From the NCBI GenBank assembly GCA_913050215.1, contig CAJXBG010000002.1, forward strand, positions 1-64,000: a DNA stretch of 64,000 bases, written 5' to 3'. This document shows, one piece after another, positions 45,923-55,481 of the stretch (position 1 is the first letter of the stretch; each line of letters opens with the position of its first letter). Under the pieces are notes generated by a model. It made no database searches, had not been told where the DNA came from, and was given only the letters and a program-made list of their open reading frames with translations. The position numbers were made by a program, and so were the translations under genes. The stretch comes from an uncultured Gammaproteobacteria bacterium. GTDB taxonomy: Bacteria > Pseudomonadota > Gammaproteobacteria > Pseudomonadales > Azotimanducaceae.

Positions 45923-46002
45923 GCCTATGATATTCAAAGCCTATGATATTCAAAGTTAATGAAATTCAAAGTTAATGAAATTCAAAGCCAAAGATTTCAA
46001 AG
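45923..46002. repeat. Five-copy 16-bp tandem repeat between phytase and clpB
   Basis: Units are GCCTATGATATTCAAA twice (45923, 45939), GTTAATGAAATTCAAA twice (45955, 45971) and GCCAAAGATTTCAAAG (45987). All share the ATTCAAA-type end. The array sits in the 269-base divergent spacer, 54 bases from the phytase start and 70 bases from the clpB promoter. Confidence 0.93.
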
Positions 46003-46071
46003 GCTTGGAATGTGTGAGAAGGGTTAATTTTCAATGTAAATCGCTGTTTTAGGAAATTGTCCCATCAACTT

Positions 46072-46097
46072 CTTGATTAAGTTATCACCATCCCCAC
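46072..46097 (+). promoter_or_regulatory. Sigma-32 (heat-shock) promoter of clpB
   Basis: CTTGAT at 46072-46077, a 14-base spacer and CCCCAC at 46092-46097 match the consensus at 5/6 and 5/6. It ends 42 bases before the clpB ATG, a usual distance. clpB is a sigma-32 target in E. coli. Confidence 0.75.
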
Positions 46098-46138
46098 TAT
46101 ATGTTGCATGATAACAGACTGGTTACGGGATAAGTTTC

Positions 46139-48721
46139 ATGAGAATAGACAGATTTACGAGCAAATTACAGGAAGCTCTCGCTGATGCGCAATCCGTTGC
46201 TGTGGGCAAGGACAATAATCAGATCGCGCCGGTTCACCTAGTATCAGCGTTAGTAACCCAAAAAGGGGGTTCAATCGGACCTCTGATTGCTCAGATGGGT
46301 ATTGACATAGGTGCGTTTCAACCCGCGCTGGAGAATATGATCGAGCGTTTGCCAAAGATCGCCGATAACGTGGGTGATGTTCAAATGTCTCCCGAACTTG
46401 GGCGGATGCTGAATCTGGCAGATAAGCTTGCCCAGGAAAAATCAGACCAATTTATTTCTAGTGAGTTAGTGATGCTGGCTGCGCTTGAAGACCGCGGCGA
46501 TCTAGGCAAACTTTTCTCAAAATTTAGCATCAAGAAAGAAGCGCTTGAGCGTGTCGTAGAGCAGGTAAGGGGCGGAGAAAGTGTGAATGATGCTAATGCA
46601 GAAGACACGCGGCAAGCGCTGGATAAATTCACCGTAAATTTAACTGAGTTGGCAGAAAGCGGGAAACTGGACCCTGTCATTGGGCGCGACGATGAAATTC
46701 GTCGAACAGTGCAGGTTCTTCAGCGGCGCACGAAAAACAATCCTGTGCTAATAGGTGAACCTGGTGTGGGTAAAACCGCGATAGTGGAAGGGTTGGCGCA
46801 GAGAATCGTCAACGGTGAAGTGCCCGAAACACTCAGGGGCAAGAAAATTCTTTCCCTTGATATGGGAGCGCTTATCGCCGGCGCAAAATTTCGGGGCGAG
46901 TTTGAAGAGAGGCTCAAGGCTGTGCTCAATGAGTTGTCGAAGGAAGAGGGCAGCGTCATCCTCTTTATCGATGAATTGCACACCATGGTGGGTGCCGGTA
47001 AGGCGGAAGGTTCAATGGATGCAGGTAACATGCTGAAACCTGCGCTGGCTCGAGGGGAACTGCATTGCGTTGGTGCCACAACGCTTGACGAATACCGTGA
47101 ATACATCGAAGCAGACGCTGCGTTGGAGCGCCGATTTCAAAAAGTGCAAGTTGATGAGCCCAACGTTGAAGACACCATTGCGATATTACGTGGCTTGAAG
47201 GAACGGTATGAGATTCATCACGGGGTAGATATTACAGACCCAGCGATTATCGCTGCAGCGCGATTGTCACATCGCTACATTTCTGACCGCCAATTGCCAG
47301 ACAAGGCTATCGATCTGATCGATGAAGCGGGAAGTCTTATTCGTATGGAAATTGATTCAAAGCCCGAGGATTTGGATCGCCTTGAGCGCAGGCTTATTCA
47401 GCTGAAGATCGAGCGGGAAGCGCTAAAGAATGAAAGTGATGAGGGCTCTATCGCTCGATTGAAATTGATAGAGGAGACCGTCGCGTCGCTGGAGAAGGAA
47501 TACGGGGATCTCGAAGAGATCTGGAATACTGAGAAAGCAGCTTTGAGCGGCACACAGCACATTAAAGAAGACCTTGAGGTCGCGCGGCAAAATCTTGACT
47601 CGGCCAAACGTGCAGGTGATTTAACGAAAATGTCCGAATTACAATACGGCGCCATTCCGGAGCTCGAGAAGCAACTTGAAACGGCTTCCCAAGCCGAAAT
47701 GATGGACATGAAACTGTTAAGGAACAAGGTAACAGAAGAGGAGATTGCAGAGGTCATTTCAAAATGGACGGGGATACCCGTTGTAAAAATGCTTGAAGGT
47801 GAAAAAGAGAAATTACTTGAGCTGGAAGTTGAGTTACACAAACAGGTCGTTGGTCAAGATGAAGCTGTCAGCGCCGTCTCGAACGCCGTAAGAAGGTCTC
47901 GTTCCGGCATCGCTGATCCCAATCGGCCTAACGGTTCCTTTCTGTTTCTTGGGCCAACCGGTGTCGGTAAGACAGAGCTATGTAAAGCACTCGCGACATT
48001 TCTATTTGACACGGAAGATGCACTGGTGCGAATCGATATGTCCGAGTTTATGGAAAAACACTCGGTTGCTCGCCTGATCGGTGCGCCTCCGGGATACGTT
48101 GGCTATCAGGAAGGGGGATACCTGACAGAAAAAGTGCGACGTAAACCCTATTCGGTCATATTGCTGGATGAAGTCGAAAAAGCGCATCCTGACGTGTTCA
48201 ACATACTTTTACAGGTGCTAGATGATGGTCGGTTGACGGATGGTCACGGCAGAACGGTTGATTTCAAAAATACTGTGCTCGTCATGACCTCTAATCTGGG
48301 TTCTGACGTGATTCAGGCCATGGCAACTGACACAGGCTCCGACACCGCCTATGACGATATGAAAGAAGCTGTTATGGGGATCGTATCGCAGCATTTTCGC
48401 CCAGAATTTCTCAACCGCGTTGATGACTCTGTCGTATTTCATCCTCTGGCTCAGAATCAGATATTGGGCATTGCTGAAATTCAGCTCGAGATACTTAAAG
48501 CCCGTTTAAAGGATAACGACATTCATTTGCAAGTTGGTGCAGACACCCTCAATTTTCTGTCTGAAGTAGGCTATGACCCGGTTTACGGAGCGAGACCTCT
48601 CAAAAGGGCCATTCAGCGCTATATAGAGAATCCCCTTGCTCAGGAGTTGCTTTCAGGCAAATTCAAAGCAGGGGACAGTGTGAAATTAGTGCAGGAATCG
48701 GGACAAATTGCCTTCCACTAG
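46139..48721 (+). CDS. clpB: ATP-dependent disaggregase ClpB
   Basis: An 860-residue Hsp100 chaperone that, with DnaK, rescues aggregated proteins. N-terminal repeat domain ([19 protein letters not shown]), Walker A1 GEPGVGKT at 206-213, a long coiled-coil middle domain (about 410-525), Walker A2 GPTGVGKT at 605-612, pore-loop GYVGYQEGG and the sensor [10 protein letters not shown]. Length equals E. coli ClpB (857). No ClpP-docking tripeptide is seen, as expected. It is driven by the heat-shock promoter just upstream. Confidence 0.98.
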   Translation: MRIDRFTSKLQEALADAQSVAVGKDNNQIAPVHLVSALVTQKGGSIGPLIAQMGIDIGAFQPALENMIERLPKIADNVGDVQMSPELGRMLNLADKLAQEKSDQFISSELVMLAALEDRGDLGKLFSKFSIKKEALERVVEQVRGGESVNDANAEDTRQALDKFTVNLTELAESGKLDPVIGRDDEIRRTVQVLQRRTKNNPVLIGEPGVGKTAIVEGLAQRIVNGEVPETLRGKKILSLDMGALIAGAKFRGEFEERLKAVLNELSKEEGSVILFIDELHTMVGAGKAEGSMDAGNMLKPALARGELHCVGATTLDEYREYIEADAALERRFQKVQVDEPNVEDTIAILRGLKERYEIHHGVDITDPAIIAAARLSHRYISDRQLPDKAIDLIDEAGSLIRMEIDSKPEDLDRLERRLIQLKIEREALKNESDEGSIARLKLIEETVASLEKEYGDLEEIWNTEKAALSGTQHIKEDLEVARQNLDSAKRAGDLTKMSELQYGAIPELEKQLETASQAEMMDMKLLRNKVTEEEIAEVISKWTGIPVVKMLEGEKEKLLELEVELHKQVVGQDEAVSAVSNAVRRSRSGIADPNRPNGSFLFLGPTGVGKTELCKALATFLFDTEDALVRIDMSEFMEKHSVARLIGAPPGYVGYQEGGYLTEKVRRKPYSVILLDEVEKAHPDVFNILLQVLDDGRLTDGHGRTVDFKNTVLVMTSNLGSDVIQAMATDTGSDTAYDDMKEAVMGIVSQHFRPEFLNRVDDSVVFHPLAQNQILGIAEIQLEILKARLKDNDIHLQVGADTLNFLSEVGYDPVYGARPLKRAIQRYIENPLAQELLSGKFKAGDSVKLVQESGQIAFH

Positions 48722-48800
48722 TGAGTAATCACGGAAAGTACTGTACATAAAACCAGTATGCTGATACTGTGCATTTATCCAGTAAACGGAGGCCGGTAAA

Positions 48801-49139
48801 TTGAACCGAAACATTCAGGCTAAAGCAGAAAAAGATATCCAGAACAAACTAGAAAGCGCACCGCTAAGGCATTCGCAGCTTGCGATGAGTGCAGCCAAGC
48901 GTATGCCCAGGGCGCGTAAAAAAGAGCGGGTTGGCAGGGTTGTTTGTCACCACCTGCTTCAAATGCTGGCGAGTGAAACGCCTGTGGCTGTGAATCAAAG
49001 CGAGTTTGAACTGGCGCCACACTCTTTGCCTGAATCTAGATCTCCAGCAGAATGCGACAATAGCATGCAAGATCATCTCTCAATAGTTCCTCGACAGGTT
49101 ATGTCGCAGCAAGAAGAACAGTTTTCGCTCTCTATCTGA
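48801..49139 (+). CDS. Small protein of unknown function downstream of clpB
   Basis: A 112-residue frame I do not recognise. The start is TTG at 48801, with a textbook CGGAGG eight bases upstream (48787-48792), and a strong terminator follows at 49200-49226, so translation is likely. The N-terminal half is basic (SAAKRMPRARKKERVGRVV) and the C-terminal half acidic and Gln/Ser-rich. There is no signal peptide, membrane helix or known motif. It may be transcribed with clpB, 79 bases away. Confidence 0.55.
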   Translation: MNRNIQAKAEKDIQNKLESAPLRHSQLAMSAAKRMPRARKKERVGRVVCHHLLQMLASETPVAVNQSEFELAPHSLPESRSPAECDNSMQDHLSIVPRQVMSQQEEQFSLSI

Positions 49140-49199
49140 AGATGACCCCAGACGATTGTTTGTTCTGAGTATCTCAGACGACTGAGTTACCCTCCCACT

Positions 49200-49226
49200 A
49201 GCGCTCAAAATAGAGCGCTTTTTTTT
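49200..49226 (+). terminator. Rho-independent terminator
   Basis: AGCGCTC (49200-49206) and GAGCGCT (49213-49219) form a 7-bp stem with a six-base loop, followed by eight T in total. It ends the clpB unit. Confidence 0.9.
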
Positions 49227-49277
49227 GTCTAGAGGGTAATTTAACTGTTTGGCGCGTCGTCGAGCGTAAAAGGTGCT

Positions 49278-50465
49278 CTAATCAAACCAGACGGAAACCT
49301 TGTGTAACCAAGATATTTCGCTTGCCATATCCGTGAGTTTGTCAGCCAATGCTCGACCACTCGGAGCTGCAGCGCTATCGCCGATTGACTCGAAATGGGC
49401 TTCTCGGTCAAGAAAAATTTCAGCGTGTATGCCAGAGTTCAGATAATGCAATGTAAGTTTATAGACGTGTTTCGGCGTAAATTCACTCTCCCAGAGAGTC
49501 ATCAATAATTCACGCGCCTCTCGTCTCAATGGTGGCAGACTTTGACGGGCGTTAACTTCAATCAGCTCGTCGTCTTCGGCATCTATGTGAACGACGACGT
49601 CATTGAGCTCGCTAAATGTGCTGGTCAGCTCGCGGGTTGCCCATTCTCCGATGTGGTGTCCTTCGGATACGCTGATGAAGGGTTCGACCTGCAGGTGAAC
49701 ATCTGCTAGCACGTCATTGCCCATCCTTCTTGTGCGAATACTATGCACGCCATTGACGCCTTCAACGCCTTCAATTTTATCCTTGATTTGACCAACGTAC
49801 GACTCTGCTAGCGATGTGTCGACCAGTTCCTCCACGCTTTGTTTTGATAATTTCCAGCCTATTTGTGCGATCATTAATGCAACACCCATCGCTGCCAGCA
49901 TCTCGAGCCACAGGAAGCCTGCGATTGCGCCACCTACGCCTATCAGCACAATTATCGACGATAATGCATCGCTTCGATGATGCCAGGCGTTAGCGACGAG
50001 TAAGCGGGAGTTGGTTTTGTTACCCAAGGCGTGGGTGATTTGATACAACCATTCCTTTCCTGCGATGGAAATCAGCGCTGCGATCAATGCGGGCCAGGCG
50101 GGAATGGAGACTTCAGAGACATCTAAAAGCCGCTGCATGCTGTCAAAAATCAGACCAGCTGACACCAGAATCAGCAGAATACCGAGTACGAAGGTACCAA
50201 AAGTCTCAAATTTAGCGTGCCCGTATGGGTGATCTTCATCCGCTTCTGCCGCTCCTATTTTGTTAAATACCCATACCATGATGTCCGTAGCAAGGTCCGA
50301 GAACGAATGAATGCCGTCAGCGATAAGTGCGTGGGAGTTTGCGAAAATACCAACACCTACCTTAAGAAATCCAAGCGCAGCATCAACAATGCCGCTCAGA
50401 ATAAGTAATCGCTGGGTTGCCTGTTTGTTGCCTTCACGGGTATCTGTTGTGATCGTGTTGGTCAT
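49278..50465 (-). CDS. Cation diffusion facilitator transporter (FieF-like)
   Basis: A 395-residue CDF exporter of divalent metals. It has six helices with the metal-site motifs HALIADGIHSFSDLATD (D-x-H-x-x-x-D type) and WHHRSDALSS on helices 2 and 5, DEDHPYGHAKFET between helices 2 and 3, and a cytoplasmic dimerisation domain (GVNGVHSIRTRRMGND). The His/Asp arrangement fits Fe/Zn/Mn subfamilies. At 395 residues it is longer than FieF (300); the extra C-terminal region (about 300-395) is not recognised. It is divergent from the LhgO-like gene. Confidence 0.9.
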   Translation of the reverse strand: MTNTITTDTREGNKQATQRLLILSGIVDAALGFLKVGVGIFANSHALIADGIHSFSDLATDIMVWVFNKIGAAEADEDHPYGHAKFETFGTFVLGILLILVSAGLIFDSMQRLLDVSEVSIPAWPALIAALISIAGKEWLYQITHALGNKTNSRLLVANAWHHRSDALSSIIVLIGVGGAIAGFLWLEMLAAMGVALMIAQIGWKLSKQSVEELVDTSLAESYVGQIKDKIEGVEGVNGVHSIRTRRMGNDVLADVHLQVEPFISVSEGHHIGEWATRELTSTFSELNDVVVHIDAEDDELIEVNARQSLPPLRREARELLMTLWESEFTPKHVYKLTLHYLNSGIHAEIFLDREAHFESIGDSAAAPSGRALADKLTDMASEISWLHKVSVWFD

Positions 50466-50783
50466 GCTAAGAGAGTTTCGCTATGTCTTTTCGGTGGTGT
50501 TTCTCTTAGGGTGCAGGATAACAGGGTCGTGCTCATTAATTAACAATCATTACTGGCAAACTTAGGTGATGCGGGTATATCAGGCATTGATATTTTTGAT
50601 CAGCCAGCTTCGGTCTAACCGGTACAACAGAGAAATTTTTGCGAAGGCCGCTGGGAGCGCTACATGGATAGAGATGGTTGACTCTGTCTGGCTGCTGAAC
50701 TTTCTCTCGTAGGTGAAAAAAGACCGCTTGATTGATTGGAATCGTCTGCTTGATCAGCAACAATAGCAGCTCATCTAGATTAA
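50466..50783. other. Divergent spacer, no gene recognised
   Basis: 318 bases between the CDF and the LhgO-like genes. No clear promoter, RNA or repeat. A 75-codon minus-strand frame inside has no recognisable content. Confidence 0.5.
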
Positions 50784-51908
50784 ATGATAAATCAATTGGA
50801 CTTTATAGAAAGTTGCGTCATTGGCGCTGGTGTTGTCGGCTTGGCCATTGCCCGCTCGTTAGCTCAGAGGGTGAGCTCGTTGGTCGTGCTGGATAAAGAA
50901 CCTCACTTTGGCCAAGGTATTAGCAGCCGTAACAGCGAAGTGATTCATGCCGGTATCTATTACGCAGCAGGATCGTTGAAAGCGGACCTCTGTGTTGAAG
51001 GAAAAGAACGGCTCTATCAATACTGTGAAAGTCATAACGTCAACTATCGAAAGATCGGAAAGCTCATCGTTGCTACTACCGAAGAGGAGCGCGAGGTACT
51101 CGATGGAATAAGGCTAAAAGCTGAGGCGAATGGGGTTTTTGATCTTGAATACTGGGATAGGCAAAAGATCAAGCAGGAAGAGCCGGAGGTACAAGCCGTT
51201 GCTGCGTTATTCTCTCCTTCAACAGGTATTATCAGCGCACATGATTTGATGACTGCTTATCTTGGCGATATAGAAAGTTGTGGCGGCAGTTTTGTTGGTC
51301 AAACACGAGTTACATCTGTGGAGCAGGGCGGCAAAGGTTTCATTATTACGAGCCAGATTGGTGGTGATAGTTACAAGTTCACCTGCGAGAAGCTGATCAA
51401 TGCTGCGGGACTGGGCGCGCAGGGTATTCATGCCGCATTTGAATTCGATTACAGCGCTGATGTTCCTCCCTTACATTTGTGCAAAGGGAGTTACTTCACG
51501 TTGCCTGGAAAAAGTCCATTTAATAAACTGATATACCCTGTGCCAGAAAAATCCGGTGCAGGCCTTGGCGTTCATTCGACGATTGATCTCGGTGGTCAGG
51601 TCAAATTTGGGCCAAACGTTGAATACATCGAGGACGAAGATTACGCAGTAACATCTGACCTCGCCGACGCCTATCATTCATCTATCAGTCGCTACTATCC
51701 CGCGCTGAAGCAAGGTGTGCTTGTGCCTGCCTATGCAGGGATTAGACCGAAGCTACAAGGTCCGGACGATCCAGTGAAGGATTTCGTGATTCAAGGGCCG
51801 CAGGAACATGGCGTTGAAGGACTGGTACAACTATTCGGTATAGAATCTCCCGGATTAACATCTTCTCTTGCGCTAGCGGAAAAGGTTCGACAGGCACTCG
51901 TAATTTAA
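50784..51908 (+). CDS. FAD-dependent L-2-hydroxyglutarate oxidase-like enzyme
   Basis: A 374-residue DAO-family flavoprotein. The dinucleotide-binding loop is VIGAGVVGLAIARSLA at the N-terminus, followed by SSRNSEVIHAGIYY, which is highly typical of LhgO (L-2-hydroxyglutarate oxidase), then LINAAGLGAQGI and LCKGSYF. It probably oxidises L-2-hydroxyglutarate or a similar 2-hydroxy acid to the keto acid. pdxH follows 31 bases later. Confidence 0.85.
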   Translation: MINQLDFIESCVIGAGVVGLAIARSLAQRVSSLVVLDKEPHFGQGISSRNSEVIHAGIYYAAGSLKADLCVEGKERLYQYCESHNVNYRKIGKLIVATTEEEREVLDGIRLKAEANGVFDLEYWDRQKIKQEEPEVQAVAALFSPSTGIISAHDLMTAYLGDIESCGGSFVGQTRVTSVEQGGKGFIITSQIGGDSYKFTCEKLINAAGLGAQGIHAAFEFDYSADVPPLHLCKGSYFTLPGKSPFNKLIYPVPEKSGAGLGVHSTIDLGGQVKFGPNVEYIEDEDYAVTSDLADAYHSSISRYYPALKQGVLVPAYAGIRPKLQGPDDPVKDFVIQGPQEHGVEGLVQLFGIESPGLTSSLALAEKVRQALVI

Positions 51909-51939
51909 ATAATGAACACCTCTGAAATGGATTGGAAAC

Positions 51940-52581
51940 ATGAGTCTTGAAGAAGAACGCAGGGAATATCGATACGGTAAATTGACTAAAAAATCATTAC
52001 AGGACACACCCTCTGCCCAATTTGAGTCCTGGATGTCTCAGGCGCTTGAAGCGAAGATTCAGGACCCAACCGCCATGAGCATAGGTACGTTAGGTCCGAA
52101 TGGTATGCCTTGGCAACGCATTGTTTTACTTAAGGGGTTTAGCGATGACGGACTGGTTTTTTATACGAACCTAGGTAGCCAAAAGGCGCAGGAGTTTAAA
52201 CATCACAACCAAGTAAGTGCGCTATTTCCGTGGCTGCAAATGGATCGACAAGTTATCGTTGCAGGTCTCATACAACCCATGAGTGCTGCTGAGAGTGCGG
52301 CGTATTTCCTCTCCCGACCCCGTGAAAGTCAATTAGCCGCGTGGACTTCCCATCAAAGTCGATCTATTTCATCCCGGCAATTTTTAGATGCGCAATTCCA
52401 AAGCATGAAATCAAAATTTCAAAAGGGTAAGATTCCAGTGCCTGATTTCTGGGGTGGTTTCAGAATTGTGCCTCAACAATGGGAATTTTGGCAGGGCGGT
52501 GAAAACAGGCTGCATGATCGATTTAGATACGTGAAGGTCGAATCCGGAGATCAATGGGAAATAAATCGCTTGGCTCCATAG
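51940..52581 (+). CDS. pdxH: Pyridoxamine 5'-phosphate oxidase
   Basis: A 213-residue FMN enzyme that makes PLP from PNP or PMP. MSIGTLGPNGMPWQRIVLLKG, RESQLAAWTSHQS (FMN/PLP binding), and the C-terminal RLHDRFRYVK and WEINRLAP are diagnostic. Length is normal. PLP-dependent genes are plentiful in this window (selA, hisC, the desulfhydrase-like and D-threonine-aldolase-like enzymes), though pdxH is a housekeeping gene. Confidence 0.96.
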   Translation: MSLEEERREYRYGKLTKKSLQDTPSAQFESWMSQALEAKIQDPTAMSIGTLGPNGMPWQRIVLLKGFSDDGLVFYTNLGSQKAQEFKHHNQVSALFPWLQMDRQVIVAGLIQPMSAAESAAYFLSRPRESQLAAWTSHQSRSISSRQFLDAQFQSMKSKFQKGKIPVPDFWGGFRIVPQQWEFWQGGENRLHDRFRYVKVESGDQWEINRLAP

Positions 52582-52606
52582 TGCGGTTTCCTTATCCAAC
52601 GGCGGG

Positions 52607-52639
52607 GACACTGCAGGTGTCTCATCAGTAACACTGATG
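52607..52639. promoter_or_regulatory. Two adjacent perfect dyads upstream of the His-rich CDF gene
   Basis: GACAC-TGCAG-GTGTC at 52607-52621 and CATCAGT-AAC-ACTGATG at 52623-52639 lie head to tail. Neither has a T-run, so they are unlikely terminators. They could be operators for the metal exporter or mRNA hairpins. Confidence 0.4.
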
Positions 52640-52673
52640 CATCTAAAAATAATGCCGACAATAGAGTAAACGC

Positions 52674-53690
52674 ATGCCGAATCATTCGGAAAATCACGAT
52701 CATCATAAACATGACGCTGCTCACGAGGAGCACGGTCATGGTTCTCTCGATGATGGTCCTGTTGGAGATGGCTTTCACAGTCATGGCCATGGCCATGGTC
52801 ACGTCCACGATCATGGTTATGATTTCAGTAAAGTCAATGCTGGTTTTATGATCGCGATTGCCGCAAATCTGATATTCACCGTGCTTGAAGCTGTATACGG
52901 ATTTTTATCTAACTCAGTAAGCCTGTTGGGCGACGCGGGTCATAACCTTTCAGATGTGCTCGGATTGTTGCTGGCCTGGGGCGCTTCTTACCTAGCCACA
53001 AGAAAAAGCACCGAACTGTATTCTTACGGGTTCAGGAAAACGACGATCCTTGCAGCAATAATCAATGCAATGACCTTGGTCTTTGCTGCAGGTTTTATCG
53101 CTATTGAATCAATAGAGAAGTTTTTTACGCCATCACCTATGGATGAGGTCATCGTCATGGTCGTCGCGGGTATCGGTATTGTAGTCAATGCCGGCACTGC
53201 GATGATATTTATGAAAGGCAGTAAAGAAGATCTGAATTTGAAAGGAGCCTATTTACATCTTGCTTATGACGCTGCGATTTCTGCCGCGGTGGTTGTTGGT
53301 GCATGCATCAGCTATTTCTCTAATTGGCACTTAATTGATCCGTTGCTTGGTTTACTCATCGTTGGAGTGATCTTGTTCGGCACCTGGGGACTATTACGAG
53401 ACTCCATTAATCTGATTCTGGATGCAGTGCCGGAGGGCTGCAGCCCTCAGGGTGTCAAGGCATATCTTGAAGGAATATCAGGGGTGTCTGAAGTTCATGA
53501 TTTACACATTTGGGCGATGAGCACGTTTGAAAACTGTATGACAGCGCATCTTGTGATGCCTGAAAATACACTTTGGGAGTCAGAATCAAGTTATGAGGAA
53601 ATAGGTCAGGCGATGAGAAAAGACTTCAATATTCATCACATCACGCTTCAAGTTGAGAGGGATTTTACCTGTTCAACTAATGACTGTTGA
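52674..53690 (+). CDS. Cation diffusion facilitator transporter, CzcD/ZitB-like, with His-rich N-terminus
   Basis: A 338-residue zinc-type CDF exporter. The first 50 residues are a His/Asp-rich metal-handling tail (for example SHGHGHGHVHDHGYDF). Six helices follow, with the metal site motifs SLLGDAGHNLSDVLG and LHLAYDAAISAA. In the second motif the usual H-x-x-x-D reads H-x-x-x-D (HLAYD), so it is intact. C-terminal domain: GISGVSEVHDLHIWAMST. This is a different subfamily from the 49278 gene. ATG at 52674. Confidence 0.93.
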   Translation: MPNHSENHDHHKHDAAHEEHGHGSLDDGPVGDGFHSHGHGHGHVHDHGYDFSKVNAGFMIAIAANLIFTVLEAVYGFLSNSVSLLGDAGHNLSDVLGLLLAWGASYLATRKSTELYSYGFRKTTILAAIINAMTLVFAAGFIAIESIEKFFTPSPMDEVIVMVVAGIGIVVNAGTAMIFMKGSKEDLNLKGAYLHLAYDAAISAAVVVGACISYFSNWHLIDPLLGLLIVGVILFGTWGLLRDSINLILDAVPEGCSPQGVKAYLEGISGVSEVHDLHIWAMSTFENCMTAHLVMPENTLWESESSYEEIGQAMRKDFNIHHITLQVERDFTCSTNDC

Positions 53691-53977
53691 TAGCATCGTT
53701 AATGTCATAGAGGAGCAGCGCTAATGCTGTTGGCGGTTAAAAGAACAATATAACTCCAGGGTAATGCGCCCAGAATAATTTCCGTTAGTCCAGTAATGTT
53801 CCCTTAGGGTGAGTCTCGGGGTGTTAGTTCTGGTTTGTTAAATATCAGTTCCCGTCGAAATCTGTTTATTGGCTTGAGTTGCCCGGGAAATGTCATCGCT
53901 TGCGACAGGACAATCGGCGTTGATGTATGAGAAGATTATTATCATCTAAATAAAAACAAGAAAAACAAGGACTTTGC

Positions 53978-55309
53978 ATGAGTGTACGGGGAGAATTTTC
54001 ATCCCGCCTAGGATTTATTTTAGCGGCGGCAGGTTCGGCAGTTGGCCTTGGTAATATCTGGGGGTTTCCTACCCAGGTTGCAGGAAATGGTGGCGCTGCG
54101 TTTGTGCTGGTGTATGTCATTCTCGCTTTTGCGCTTGCTTACCCCGTGTTGATGGCTGAGTTGATTATCGGGCGTGCAACACGTTCAAATATGGTAGATG
54201 CGCTTGGCATCGTGACAGGAAGCCCCGTTGGTAGAATCACCGGCGTCTGGGGTTTTGTTACGGTCTCTTTCATTCTTGCTTTTTACGCGCTGGTCGCTGG
54301 CTGGATGATCGCTTTCTTCCTTGAAACCTTGTCTAGTCTGGTTGGTTTGGAGCGGCTGTCAGAGTGGCTGACATCACAAACCGTGTTACGTGATGTGATT
54401 TTTTGCGGTCTTTTCATGGCCGCTACGGCAGGGATTGTACTTGGCGGCGTAAGTAATGGAATAGAGAAGTGGTCGGTGAGATTGATGCCAACACTGATTT
54501 TGCTGATTGTGCTACTCATCGTTTACGTTGCAACGCTCGACGGTGCATCTGCCGGTTTTAAGGCCTATCTGTTGCCCGATTTCAGCAAAGTGCTCAACCC
54601 CGGGCTGTTGGTGAGCGCGATGGGACAAGCATTTTTCTCCATGTCTCTTGGTGTAGGTACGATGTTGGTCTACGGATCGTATATCCAAAATAGTGAAAAG
54701 CTATCAACACTCGGCGCCTCTGTTGCATTGGTCGATATTGGCATCGCGGTGATTGCCGGTTTGTTAATTATCCCCGCGATGTATGTCGCCCTTGCTAACG
54801 GTGTGGAAATTTACACGGAGGCTGGCGAACTCATTGCCGGGGACTCACTGATCTTTACTGTCCTGCCAGCGTTATTTGATACGATGGGCGCAGCGGGTAG
54901 TCTGGTTGCTTTTGTTTTTTTCGCCTTGATGATCATCGCGGCGTTGACCTCGTCGATTTCCATGCTGGAGGTTCCTGTCGCTTATGTTGTAGAGAGTAAG
55001 GGATTCACCCGCACCAAGGCGGTTTGGGGGCTCACGACCGTTATTTTCTCTGTCAGCACGGTTATCGCATTTAATTTTGGTGAGCTTTTCGGGTTGGTGA
55101 TTTCATTGACCACTCAGTACAGTCAGCCCCTCTTGGGCTTCGTGTTGTGTATTTTCGCGGGTTGGGTATGGCATCGCGATAATATTCTGCAAGAGCTGGA
55201 AAAAGGCGATGAGGGGGTAAGTGCTAGTCTGTTTTGGATGATCTGGCCCTGGTACATTCGGTTCGTATGTCCGGTTGTGATCCTGATCATGTTTTACAGG
55301 TCTTTCTAA
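53978..55309 (+). CDS. Sodium-dependent amino-acid/neurotransmitter symporter (NSS family)
   Basis: A 443-residue Na+-coupled transporter of the LeuT/SNF family. The first helix motif LGFILAAAGSAVGLGNIWGF carries the unwound sodium and substrate site. About 11 helices are visible, the usual count for bacterial members. Substrate is probably an amino acid. Its position 172 bases before a D-threonine-aldolase-like gene suggests uptake of a hydroxy- or D-amino acid for that enzyme. The 287 bases before it hold no gene. Confidence 0.92.
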   Translation: MSVRGEFSSRLGFILAAAGSAVGLGNIWGFPTQVAGNGGAAFVLVYVILAFALAYPVLMAELIIGRATRSNMVDALGIVTGSPVGRITGVWGFVTVSFILAFYALVAGWMIAFFLETLSSLVGLERLSEWLTSQTVLRDVIFCGLFMAATAGIVLGGVSNGIEKWSVRLMPTLILLIVLLIVYVATLDGASAGFKAYLLPDFSKVLNPGLLVSAMGQAFFSMSLGVGTMLVYGSYIQNSEKLSTLGASVALVDIGIAVIAGLLIIPAMYVALANGVEIYTEAGELIAGDSLIFTVLPALFDTMGAAGSLVAFVFFALMIIAALTSSISMLEVPVAYVVESKGFTRTKAVWGLTTVIFSVSTVIAFNFGELFGLVISLTTQYSQPLLGFVLCIFAGWVWHRDNILQELEKGDEGVSASLFWMIWPWYIRFVCPVVILIMFYRSF

Positions 55310-55481
55310 AAATTCATACAGCTTTTATCAAGCAAGCTTTTTTCTCCCGTAGTGACCATAAGGAAAAGAAAAAGCAAAGAGATCGGAGAGGCACCCTTAC
55401 ATAGCTTAACCTGTTGACTCTAAATCCATATTCGTTTCTTATCGATGTTTGTAGAAAGTTTATTCGAAGGAAAGTTATACC

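Noticed and set aside
50536-50763. 75-codon minus-strand frame in the CDF/LhgO spacer
   Set aside because: No motif, no ribosome site of note and atypical composition; probably chance.
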